Source: Crocodylus rhombifer
Lineage: Eukaryota > Chordata > Crocodylia > Crocodylidae
Reading direction: 5' to 3'
Assembly (NCBI GenBank): GCA_038503035.1
Contig: JAVSML010025216.1
Coordinates: forward strand, 983,574 to 1,047,573
DNA length: 64,000 nucleotides
The notes under the pieces: generated by a model
What the model was told of the DNA's origin: nothing
Databases searched by the model: none
Seen by the model: only the letters and a program-made list of their open reading frames with translations
In this document: piece by piece, positions 34,790 through 45,400 of the stretch
Layout: every line of letters starts with the position of its first letter
How positions within the stretch are numbered: position 1 is the first letter of the stretch
Program-made: the position numbers and the translations under genes

Positions 34790-36250
34790 CTACATATGTA
34801 AGTTAGCATAAATCATGTAAAGTTTCCATTTTGTTTAAGTCTCCATCTTGTTCCCCATGCCCTGTTGTATAACCTATGACTCATACATACCCCTCCTATG
34901 TAACTTGGTTCCTATATGAATGGGGATGAATGCGGGTGCTTGAGAGACAATGGCAGTAGGTCTAAAAATAGCTCCCTCTGAATGACCAAACCAACAACAC
35001 CAATACCTGGACCAATGACCCAGCCACTGGAACCATCCTCAGCATTCAAAGAAACAAAATATGAGGCAACCCACCATTATGCCAAGCTGCACATGCTCAG
35101 TAAGAACACCTGGAGCCCTCTGGAACAGGACTGACCTTGCCTGGACAGGCCCTTCCATAGGAGATCAGAGGTAGTCTGCCCCATAAAAAGGGGTAGTGAA
35201 GACTGACTCCTTGGGACACCCTCTCCACCTGGACCAACACCATGCCACACCACCTATCCATCCATAGGCCCTGCTGGCGACCCGCCCTCTGGACAACACC
35301 TGCTGGACGAAGACCCCTTTCTAGCCTGTATAGGTAGCTATCACCCCCACCCACTCTTCAACCAAGGACTTGGACTCTGTTTTTCTTTCCTCCCCGGACT
35401 CCAACTCTTCCACTGAGTCCTTCTCCTGCTGTCATTGTGAGTGCTTGTGTGTGTGAACCAATAATGTCATGGGGCTTTATAGTGTGATGTCTGTTTAAGA
35501 AACCTGCTATTTTGAAACCCTGAGTTGGGTTTTTGTCTGTTTCCTGACTGTTTCCTTCTTGCCACCACTTATCTGCTCCTCAATCTCTCAGCTGTCAGCC
35601 TCAGTTTCCAGCCCCAAGCTCCCAGGTTTCTGCCCCTCTCTCTTTCCTGGCTGTCTCCCCCTTGCCACCAGACTTTTGCCCTTGTACCAGTGACCCTGAA
35701 TAACCCTGGGGCCACTGGATCTTAAGTAAACCTAAGCCTCAGTTCCTCAGCCAGCTTCTGTCTAGTGCACCAGTTCTAATCCTGGTTCTCACAACTTTCA
35801 CACCCTACACTTTAACTCTCTCTCTCACCTTAACCTTCCCCCAAGTATCCCAGGGACCCCAAGTGTGCACATACATACCATACCATCCAAGTTAGGAACT
35901 TAACTGTGTGTATGTGTAGGTGGGTTGTACGTGTGTGAAATGGTGAATATACATATAAATAATTGTGTGCGTAATGTATGGATTAGCAATCCGTGTATGT
36001 ATATGGAGTGTGTAGGTATTGGCAACTGATTGTTGTCTAATTTTTGGTGTGTAAATGTGCTTGAATTGGTGATAGGTATGCATGTGTCTAGTCTGGTTTG
36101 GATGTGTGTGTGCCTGAGTTGGTAGTGTGTGTATGCACCCAGTTGATTTGTATGTTTGTATATGTGCAATTGTGTCACACCCTCCTGTCTAACTGCGCAA
36201 TATTGAGATCTTGAGAGTTGGCCTGACCCCACAGGCCAACACCACAACTT
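34790..36250. repeat. Possible retroviral-type LTR or composite repeat
   Basis: The region differs in texture from its flanks. A CT-rich part contains CCCATAAAAAGGGG (a TATA-like box near 35180). It is followed by pyrimidine-rich sequence to about 35860, a TG-rich imperfect repeat (about 35905-36165), and a GTTGGCCTG...CAGGCCAAC hairpin near 36216-36241. CCATTTTGTTTAAGTCTCC near 34827 recalls endogenous retrovirus LTR starts. I found no matched TG...CA ends or target duplication. Confidence 0.25.
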
Positions 36251-37503
36251 CCATTTTCATGTATTTTTACCTCCTGTACAATAATATAGAAGGAATTCCC
36301 ACAGAGCTATGCTCTGTATTACCTGGAACTCACCATTGCATGCTGTGTGGTAGAAATGTACTGATTCTGCTTTGTTTTTGAACTACCACAGAAAATGCTA
36401 TTCAATTGTTAATGGTTCCTTTGTGAAAGACTTGAATCATTTGTGCTATTCCAATTAATAAAATGTAGTTCCTCACCTGGAAATTGTTTGGCAATCTCAG
36501 CCTGGAAAAAAAAGTCTAAATTAATTCCCCCACTGAAATACGACACTGGTGCATGTTGGAAACCTTATACCCCTTCAGTGGCTCCTTGTCTTTTTCACAG
36601 CTTCACTTTCATAGGTTTCCTGACTTCCCTGCTTTCTTAACTGAATCAATGTCTCAGACCCAGGTCAGAAGGCATGGTCATTTTCCTGAAGGCTTTTGTG
36701 AGCCATAATACAGTTCACTTGATTATCTAATCACAATAATGTGGGGTGTGCTGTGACAAAAGTACAGCTCTAATTATAAAAGGGAACAAACAGAAAAAAT
36801 GTGAGAACTCAGATAATGAGATGCATTAATTACAACACAACAGAAAGCTGATTATTTACCCTAGCATATCTTGTAAGGTACAAGACTTTTCTGTGTATTC
36901 ACTCACATGCTGGTGCTAGCAGCCTACTAATTTTGATGACAGCATCAAAGGTGCATTTCCTTAGAACCAACTCAGATGCTTAAAAAACTTTATGAGCCTC
37001 TAAAATAAGGGCTAAATCTCCAGGAATTTCTTGCTTTTGAAGTCCCTGGTCCTGTAAAAGCATACGCATATGCTTAACATTTACTCGTGCAAACAGCCCC
37101 ATTGATTAGGCATATTTGCAAGATTAGAACCTAAAACAGGCAAATCTCAGGAAGAGAGTAAAGTGGTAAGTAGGGCAGACATAAAAGGAATTGGAATAGA
37201 TTTTGTACTGTTATTGTTGGAACTAAGCAAATAATGAAGCAAGACAGGAGGTGATATGGTAGTGTAAGTAGGAACCTACCTAATTCACAGCAAGAGAAAG
37301 CAATTTTTGCTCCCTAGTCAGGGCCCAAAGACCTGATTTTGTGGTTATTTCACAGCCCTTTAGCATTGATTGGGGGGATGGGGATGGGGAATGAGGGGGA
37401 AAACAAGGTGGTGGCTGCCATCTTGATTGCTGGCAGCCCTTAGTGCAGCCTTGCCTCTAGCTGCTGAGCCTGGGCTGCAGCAGCAGTGAGGACTGCTGGC
37501 GGT
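36251..37503. other. Intergenic flank left of the Polinton
   Basis: AT-rich DNA until about 37370, then a GC-richer piece. The GGCTGCCATCTTGATTGC phrase there is echoed in CISD1 intron 2 near 15190. No gene was seen. Confidence 0.35.
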
Positions 37504-38336
37504 AGTGTATAGGCTCTCTGCCCTTCAATGCAAATGTGACAGGTGGGTGAGACTGGAAGTCCCGCCCCCTAGCCTCACCCCTTTCTCCTTATATAGTGTG
37601 TGATGTCACCAGTCCCACCCCTGACCCCAGTCACGTGGTGCGTGACATCACCAGCCCCGCCCCCCCTGACCTCAGTCACATGGTGATATCAGCAACTCCG
37701 CCCCCACTTCCAGTCACGTGGTGTGTGACATCAGCACTACATGGTCCATGACATCAGAAGGACAGCCCATGCAAGACCCCCAAAGCCCAACCCCTCAAGC
37801 TGCAAGAACCGCCCTAGATCACGTGGTGTAGTTATGGCCTATCAGATCCCAGACTGATCTAGCCCCCCACCGGAGCACAGGCGTAGTCTATGGGGTTGCA
37901 GGGTGGTGGTGTGACCCCTCTAACACCTGCCCCACCACCCCCAACCAATTGGCAGAGGTTTCAGAGGCCTCCAACCTCCCAAGAATGATGCTGATCCAAT
38001 TGGAATGAGTAGAGGGGGTGGGATTTGGGCGGCAACCGCACCAAGTCAATCTGCTTTCCCAAACGACCACTCTGTTTATCTGAGACTGTGCTAAGGCAAG
38101 CAGAGGTGGATATGGATTCTTTCACAATGCCTGTAGGGCCACTCACTACAACCCCGAGACGGCTTTATAGAAAGCATTACCGTAGAAATAGTTTTGAGGA
38201 GGAGACACAGCCCCTTGCCCAAAGACTCTTTGAGACGCCTGACCCTGTTCAGGAAGATCCAATGAACAGGCAAATGGAGGAGGACCAGACCCTCAAAGCA
38301 GACATTGAGAATTTGGAAGAGGGTATCTTTGTGCCA
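37504..38336 (+). repeat. Polinton left terminal inverted repeat
   Basis: The outer 0.25 kb is built of about 47 bp direct units containing GTCACGTGGTGTGTGACATC-type text. The inner 0.5 kb carries a shared leader ORF. Homology with the right arm stops abruptly after TTTGTGCCA at 38336. By eye about 22 differences occur over the roughly 620 bp inner part, many of them C/T or G/A at CpG positions. Confidence 0.85.
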
Positions 38337-39090
38337 GAGCCTGCATGCGAAGTAGAGGTCATCGCAGAAGAGAGACTGGTAAGAGACTTGGAGCATGTTT
38401 GTGGGGGCACGTGGGTTTTCAGTGTGGTGGGTTCACTCGTGGCACGTGTGTGTTTGGAAGTAGCTAAGGACTGCAGCTAACTAACTAAGTCCTTTATTTG
38501 AACTCCTTTGCAGTTAGATGAAGCCTTTTTAGTGACTCCAGAAAACCTACTCACCAGTACACAAGAAGGAGGTGTACGCTTTTGCAGAGAACAAAGACCA
38601 GATGAGCCTGAAGAGTTCAGAAGACATCTAGCCATTGGATCAACACAAGCTATTACATCATGTGAACATAAAGTCTTTATGAAGTCTCTTGTTTGCGTTT
38701 CATTTTATGGCATAATGAAATACTGCTTGAGGAAGAGACTTTTTGACCTATGCTGGGGGCACACATTTGACCTTGGGGGTCAAGAAGTCCACAAATGTCT
38801 GACTTGGTTAGATGAAGACATAAACAAAAGAATTCAGGAATTTTGCTAGGAAATATGTCTTGATAGCATTTTCAATGCTGTTATAACCATTGGATTTGCC
38901 AGAAACATTCTCAGAATTACTGTGAAACATTTAATTCAGGTTAGAGAGCTTCTAAACACTGTATTCTGCAGAAGATCCTAATGCTGCCCTTCATGATTTA
39001 ATCACTGAGGAAGACAAAACACTCATACCCCATATTGAACGCTTAATTGGTACTAGAGATTATAAAACCCTGCTTAAGAGAAGGGCTTAG
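38112..39090 (+). pseudogene. Left-end Polinton gene, probably spliced, function unknown
   Basis: The ATG at 38112 (MDSFTMPVGPL) lies inside the TIR. The frame runs to a strong donor (CTG/GTAAGA, 38378/38379) and resumes in phase 0 after CTCCTTTGCAG at 38514, giving a 135 bp intron. Exon 2 (LDEAFLVTPENLL onward) meets an in-frame TAG at 38847, yet the same frame stays open for about 30 more codons, up to a possible donor CAG/GTTAGA near 38939. The TAG is therefore best read as a disabling mutation. A further open block at about 38970-39090 (ending KTLLKRRA, stop) may be a last exon. The exon 1 product is Pro/Arg/Glu-rich and charged. The exon 2 product has Cys-rich and hydrophobic stretches. 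I recognise no domain, and no LxCxE motif is present. Confidence 0.5.
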
Positions 39091-39259
39091 CAAAACCTGT
39101 TTAAAATGGGGTTGTGGGAGTTATATCTTTTGCTGATCTTGGTGGGAGGGTGGGGGATGTGAGGTTGTAAAGCACATCAACAGTTTTCTACAGCTAATGT
39201 ACATTAGCATTTGCTTTAGTGTGTTGGATCTCTAATCACATACAGATAGGGTTTTTTGT

Positions 39260-39830
39260 AAAGAGAAAACCAGTGAGACTTAATGACCACTAGAAATGAT
39301 TAAAAAAACCTTCTTAGAAGATGGGGTAACAAAATAAACTAGTAAATATTGTAAAAGTTTTTATGGAAATAAAGACTGAATTTAAAAATATACATTCTCA
39401 CAGCTTTTGTATGGTAGGGGGGTGGTGGGGGTGTGTGTTATAAAGATAAACCAGACCACAAAAAAAAATGACCATTGTGTTCAGAGCTCTTCTTGTTTTA
39501 AGACTAAAGTAGTTATCTTTTACCAAAAGGCCAGCTATAAAGATAAGGCCGACAAGGCTTAATGGTCACAGGAAATCAAAAACACTTCTTAGAAGAAGGT
39601 TTAACAAAAGAAATCACTAAATATTATACAAGTTTTTGATGGAAATAAAGACTGAATTTAAAAATATATATTTCCACAGATTGTGTATGGTATGGAGTGG
39701 CGGGTGTGTATCATAAAGATAAACCAGATCTAAATAAATAAATAAATAAACGCTGTTCTGTGTGTCCAGATCGCCACATATTTTAAGACTAAAGGGGTGG
39801 AGTTGTCTTTTAATGGTGACTATTTTAATA
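39260..39830 (+). repeat. Two tandem copies of a 276 bp unit within the Polinton
   Basis: The copies share GGAAATAAAGACTGAATTTA (at about 39365 and 39641, period 276), TTCTTAGAAGA, TAAAGATAAACCAGA and TTTTAAGACTAAAG blocks. Each contains an AATAAA with downstream GT-rich sequence (GGTGGTGGGGGTGTGTG and GTGGCGGGTGTGTA), i.e. two polyadenylation sites following the left-end gene. The second copy also holds an (AAAT)n run near 39733-39751. The surrounding 39091-40278 has no other recognised gene. Confidence 0.6.
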
Positions 39831-42800
39831 CAGTTAGATTTTACTTTATACATACACTATTTTCCTTAATCTGTTATTTAATTTTTTAATACAGAGGACT
39901 TACTTATTGTATCACTTCATTTATATTACAGAGAGCTTATCAGGTAGGGAAGCCCCATGACATTTTACCACGGCAAGGTCAAAATTATTTTAAAATGGTA
40001 GGTTATTTGTGGCTGTGTTACTATAATTACACTAAGTTATAACAGCTGTTTGTTTTCAAACAGAACCTCTTCTTCTAAAACAGAAAAGCAGAACAAGCAC
40101 ATAGAGTCATGTTTTTATCCAGTAGTAGAAGGTAATTTTTCTGAAATCAGCTTCTGAAACTTTGTGTTTCTTGTGGGAGAAGAAGTAGGGTGGGGGGGGG
40201 GGGTAAGCAAATTTTAAATTTGTAGTGTGTGAGGAAAGTGAATTCCCAATGCTGAGATGTAAATTTTATATTTCCTAAGTGATCACACGCACCACTCCCG
40301 AAGAAGAGTGGGGGTCTGGGCAGAGACCTCTAAAAGCACAAGCAAAACCCCCCAGAAATGCTCAGACTGTAGATCATAATACCCAAGGATCAGAAGACCA
40401 CCAAGACAGAACAGAAGGGTATGATTCCTCAGAGGAAAACAAGCCACACATCTCTGAGAAAACCACATGGAAAAAGACAAGGATTCATATTCCCAAAACA
40501 GGTGATCTGGACCCCTTGAATAAGAAACCCAGGACTGATTACTCACACAATTTAGAGAAAGAGGAGAGCCTCTGTTAGAGGGTTCCTCAAATGTTCCCAG
40601 ACCACCTAGGCCTCCCCCACCACCAAGACCTGGAGGGTCAGAGGGTCGGGATAGCGAATCTGGTGTAGAAGACAGTTTAGAGGATCCCTCAAGCGCCCCT
40701 GGGTCTTCTTAGTCATCAGAGGATGTTTTACTGGATGTACATATGGTGCGGGTGAGAAGACAAGAGTGGTCTGTAGCCAGGTTTGGTGGCACGAGGTACG
40801 CTGAGGAGCTCCATTTTGTGAATTTGGAGTGTGTGCCATTACAGGTGGCATACGAAGCCATAATCCAAGGGGTGGAAGAAATTGTAGCAGAACTCTGACA
40901 GAGATTCACAGGCAATGACTAAGCACAGTTATGTATTCAGGCAGATAGCATGGCAAACTGTTTATACTCATGAGCTATTAATTTAAACAATTTGACCCCA
41001 GAGCTGTTTTTAGAGTGGTTCAGTAACCTGTTAGAGAGAAATATTGCTTGATTCGACATTTCGGCTGTTCGTGGTCATTGTGAAATGCCGGGGAGGTGGA
41101 AGCCATAGAGTTATAAGCTCTATCCCCTATTCCCAGATCATTACTAAAAAGAGGAAGCATTTAATTGACTTGAATACCTATGATACTAACCTGTGTTTTG
41201 CAGGCAGTCTGTTGGCTGTTACAAAACATAGAGGTGCCAGAGATGTCGAGCTGCTAGATGGTTCCAAAGAACTGCATAGGAAATTAGGCATGTCTATATA
41301 TAAAAAGGTTATGCTCCATCAAGTACCTTTGTTTGAAGAGCTTGAACAGGTTAACAGTCACATAGTGATGCATAAGGAAAAAACGGGGTGGAGTTTATTT
41401 AAAACACAGGATGCACCCAGATACCCCGACACCTGTTTTCTTCTGCTACATGGTGAACATTATTATGGCATTTTGTATGTGAAAGATGTGTTTGGCACGA
41501 GAAATTATTGCAATCTTTCTCAGACGTTGTACAGCCACAGCCACACGTGCAGGTTCCGATGTTGTCTTTGCCTGAGCCCAAACTGCTCTGAAAACATGAA
41601 CAGGACACAGAGATGCCCTAATTGTAACCTGTTCTGTCATTCCAATTAGAAAGGCACGTGGCCCTGGCCTCTGAAAAACGGATTGAATGTCTGACTAAAA
41701 CTCTGTGCGATGAGTGTAAATTTTACGTGGACAAAAAGCACGAGTGCAAGGGGCGGCAGTGCAAACAGTGTTATGGGAAAATCACAGATGTAAACAAACA
41801 CTGGTGCTTTATGCGTCAGATTAAAGAGCCTGAACAAGGCGAGGGTTTTTTTACAATTTTGAATGTGTGCTGGAGACGGGGATGCATGTGCCCAACTACA
41901 TTTTTGCAATGGAGCTAAAGACAGGGGGAAAAAAAACGCAGAAAGCCACAGGCAAAAACCCCAAGAGGGCTTGTAAAGCTAAGCCCAGAAAGACAGAAAG
42001 CACTTGGGAGTTTAAGGACGAAGAGTGCCTGTCTGATTTTATTAAGGTTTTTATGGATAAAAAGTTCAAGGACTACACCTTCATAGCTCACAACGCCCAA
42101 GGCTACAATGGTTACTTCGCTGTCAGCCAGTTATTGAAGGAAAAAATGGGCGTGAAACTAATCACTCAGGGTGGAAAACTCATGTGTATTGAAGTGACCA
42201 GGCATTTCATAGATTCTTTAAACTTTTTGCCAATGAAACTTAGCAGGCTTCCACAGGCGATGGGGTTTGAATGATGCAAAGGTTATTTCCCACATTTTTT
42301 TACCACAGCAGAAAACCAAAATTATGTGGGGCCTCTCCCAACGATGGAGTATTACGACACTGAAAATATGATGGCTGGTGAGAAAGGACAGTTTTTAGAA
42401 TGGTATCAGAATAACCGCGATAAGACCTTTGACATGCAAAAGGAGCTGGCCTATTATTGCCAGCGGGATGTCAAAATTTTGAAAGAGGCCTGCTGCCTCT
42501 ACAGGGATGAGAATATGAAAATGACATGGCGTGTAGACTGAGTGAAAGTAGATGGTGAACTCCAAAATGTAGTACACTGCATAGATTCTTTCCAATATAA
42601 CACGCTGGCCTTCGTCTGCATGGCTATGTACAGATTTATGTTTTTGGAACTGCAGACCATAGCGCTTCTTCCCCCCGGACAACTATCACAGACAGGAAAA
42701 GGGGTTTTCAACCCCGTCTATTCAGTGGCTAATGTACATTTTGGAGAAAGAAAATATTCAAATTCGACATGCTTTACAGGGTGGGGAATTTCAGGTAGGC

Positions 42801-44869
42801 CCCTATTTTTTAGACAGCTATGCCAGCATTGATGGGGAACCTATGGCATTTGAATTTAACGGATGCTTTTTCCACAGTTGTGTCATTTGCTACAATGAGA
42901 AAGACCAGAGCCTGTTGACGGGGACCACCTTTGGGTTTCTGAATTATCAGGCATTGCACTAGACCGATTATCTCATGAGAGAGGGGTTTACCGTTAGGAC
43001 CATTTGGGAGCACGAGTGGAGGTCTCTGTTAGAAATAGATGGGGAGCTGGCAGATTTTTTAAACAGAACCCCGCTGCCTTCTCCACTGGTGCCTAGGGAT
43101 GCTCTTTTGGGGGGGAGAACTAATATAGACCATCTGTCTATATTACCAAACTAAACCCGGCGAACAAATACACTATTATGATTTACCAGTCTTTACTCCT
43201 TTATAAACAAAATGAAAGAGTACCCAGCCAGACACCCTGAAATCATTCATGACAATTTCCAACCCCTGTCGAGCTATTTTGGAATAGTCAGGGTGAAACT
43301 GTACCCACCGCAAAACCATTTTTTTCCTGTGCTACCCATCAGGGTGAACGGGAAACTTATGTTTCATAGTTTCATAGTTTCTAGGGTTAGAAGGGACCTG
43401 AGTAGATCATCTAGTCCAACACCCTGCCATGGCAGGAAAGAGTACTGGGGTCAAATGACCCCAGCAAGGTGTACAGCTAGCCTCCTCTTAAAGACCCCCA
43501 GGGTAGGAGCCAGCACCACTTCTCTTGGAAGTTGGCTCCAGATCCTAGCTGCCCTGACCGTGAAGTAGCGCCTCCTCATATCTAGCCTAAATCTACCCTC
43601 TGCCAGCTTGTGACCGTTATTTCTGGTCACTCCTGGCAGTGCTTGGGGGAACAGGGACTTCCCCAGTGCCTGCTGGTCCCCCCTGACTAGTTTGTAACAG
43701 GCCACTAGATCCCTCTTCAGCCTTCTCTTGTGGAGGCTGAACAGGTTCAGGTCCCGTAGCCTCTCCTCGTAGGGCCTGCCCTGCTGCCCCCTGATCATGC
43801 AAGTGGCCCTTCTCTGGACCCTCTCTATGCTGTTCACATCTCTCCTGAAGTGCAGCACCCAGAACTGGATGCAGTACACCAACTGCAGCCTGACCAGTGT
43901 CGCATAGAGGGGGAGAACCACCTCCTTGGACCTGCTTGAGATGCATCTGTGGATGCATGACAAGGTGCGGTTGGCCTTCCTGACTGCATCCCCACACTGC
44001 TGGCCCATGTTCATCTTGGAGTCAATGATGACTCCAAGATCCTTTTCCGCCTCTGTACTGACAAGAGTGGAGTTCCCCAACCTGTAGGTATGGTGCCGGC
44101 TGTTCTTCCCCAGGTGCATCACTTTGCACTTGTCGGTGTTGAATCCCATCCTATTCTCATCAGCCCACCTTTGTAACCTGTTGTCACGGAGTCACGTAGG
44201 TGCCCCGTGACTGTGAGGGTGATTGGCAGAGCTGCCAATCACCCAGGCAGCTCAGGTGCCGGTTACCAGGGCGACCAGGCGGGTCACGTGGCCAGAAGGG
44301 GGCAGGGCTAGGCCTTTATAAGCAGCTTAGGCTGGAGCCTGCCTCACAGTTGCCTTCTGGCTGCTGCAGGAGCAGGAGCTCTGCGGCTGAGCTGAGTGGC
44401 CTGAGTTAGTGGTTGCAGCCTTACCACACTAACCGGCCGCGATGATGCGGGGAACAAGATCGCCCTGAAGGGAGGTAGGACTGAGAGCCCTGGCGGGGCT
44501 TGGAGTTATGGTTAGGCGTACGGAGCCTCTGTGTTTCTGTTGCAGCCAGATGGCGTGAGTTTAAGTTACAGTTTGCACCGGAGGACCGGGTGAGGCTGTA
44601 GGGGAGCGAGGAGGCCTCACGGGGGCTCCCCAACAGCTTGGGGGTTCCCAGTGCTCAGTAGGGGCACTGTGCCAGCGGAGCACTATTGTCTGTGCCGGAG
44701 AGGCACTGTATTGCGCCAGGGAGGCGCGGTGTACGGGGTTGCCGACCCCGGCCCATAAGGGCGGTGTTTGCCCAGTCGGGCAAACGGACCCAGAGAAGGG
44801 TCAGACCCCGAGAAGGGTCAAGGGGACAGGCACGGCAGCGAGTGCCGTGCCCCTAGCGCAAGGCGCACG

Positions 44870-45150
44870 GTGTCAGCCCTAGAGAGGGCAAGGCCCCAGA
44901 GCAGGGCAAAGACGGAGCGCGAGGCGCGCGGTGTCGGCCCTAGAGAGGGCAAGGCCCCAGAGCAGGGCAAAGACGGAGCGCGAGGCGCGCGGTGTCGGCC
45001 CTAGAGAGGGCAAGGCCCCAGAGCGGGGCAGAGACGGAGCGCGAGGCGCGCGGTGTCGGCCCTAGAGAGGGCAAGGCCCCAGAGCGAGGCAGAGACGGAG
45101 CGCGAGGCGCGCGGTGTCGGCCCTAGAGAGGGCAAGGCCCCAGAGCGGGG
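44870..45150 (+). repeat. 61 bp minisatellite in the LTR
   Basis: About 4.5 near-identical copies of a GC-rich 61 bp unit containing CCCTAGAGAGGGCAAGGCCC and GAGGCGCGCGGTGTC. The unit drifts by one base per 60-base line, which fixes the period at 61. Differences between copies are single bases. Confidence 0.85.
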
Positions 45151-45164
45151 CAGAACAAGCGGCG

Positions 45165-45400
45165 ATAGCGAGCCGGCCCAAGGGTGCCGGTAGAGAGGGC
45201 GGCAGGAGCAAGCCGGCCCAAGGGTGCCGGTAGAGAGGGCGGCAGGAGCGAGCCATGGCCCAAGGGCGCCGGCATTAGGGCGNNNNNNNNNNAGGGCGGC
45301 AGGAGCGAGCCATGGCCCAAGGGCGCCGGCATTAGGGCGGCAGGAGCGAGCCATGGCCCAAGGGCGCCGGCATTAGGGCGGCAGGAGCGAGCCATGGCCC
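45165..45400 (+). repeat. 41 bp minisatellite in the LTR, with assembly gap
   Basis: Units contain GGCAGGAGCGAGCCATGGCC and GGGCGCCGGCATTAGGG, with a first variant ending GGTAGAGAGGGC. The array is interrupted by ten N at 45283-45292, so the true copy number is unknown. It differs from the 61 bp array but shares GAGAGGGC. Confidence 0.85.
45283..45292. other. Assembly gap (10 N)
   Basis: Ten N lie within the 41 bp minisatellite. This is typical of a collapsed or unresolved tandem array, and the true size is not shown by the N count. Confidence 0.95.

Noticed and set aside
35905..36165. TG-rich tract as Z-DNA or a telomere-like repeat
   Set aside because: The TG runs are short and imperfect and have no TTAGGG units. 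It is more likely part of a larger repeat or possible LTR.
37380..37503. Extending the Polinton left end outward to include the TGCTGGC phrase also seen beyond the right TIR
   Set aside because: The match is only 7 bases and would need an 8-base gap. The AGTGTATA-type tip is a better boundary.
44870..45400. Repeat array as a possible CRISPR
   Set aside because: The units are directly abutting near-identical tandem copies without unique spacers, in a vertebrate LTR.
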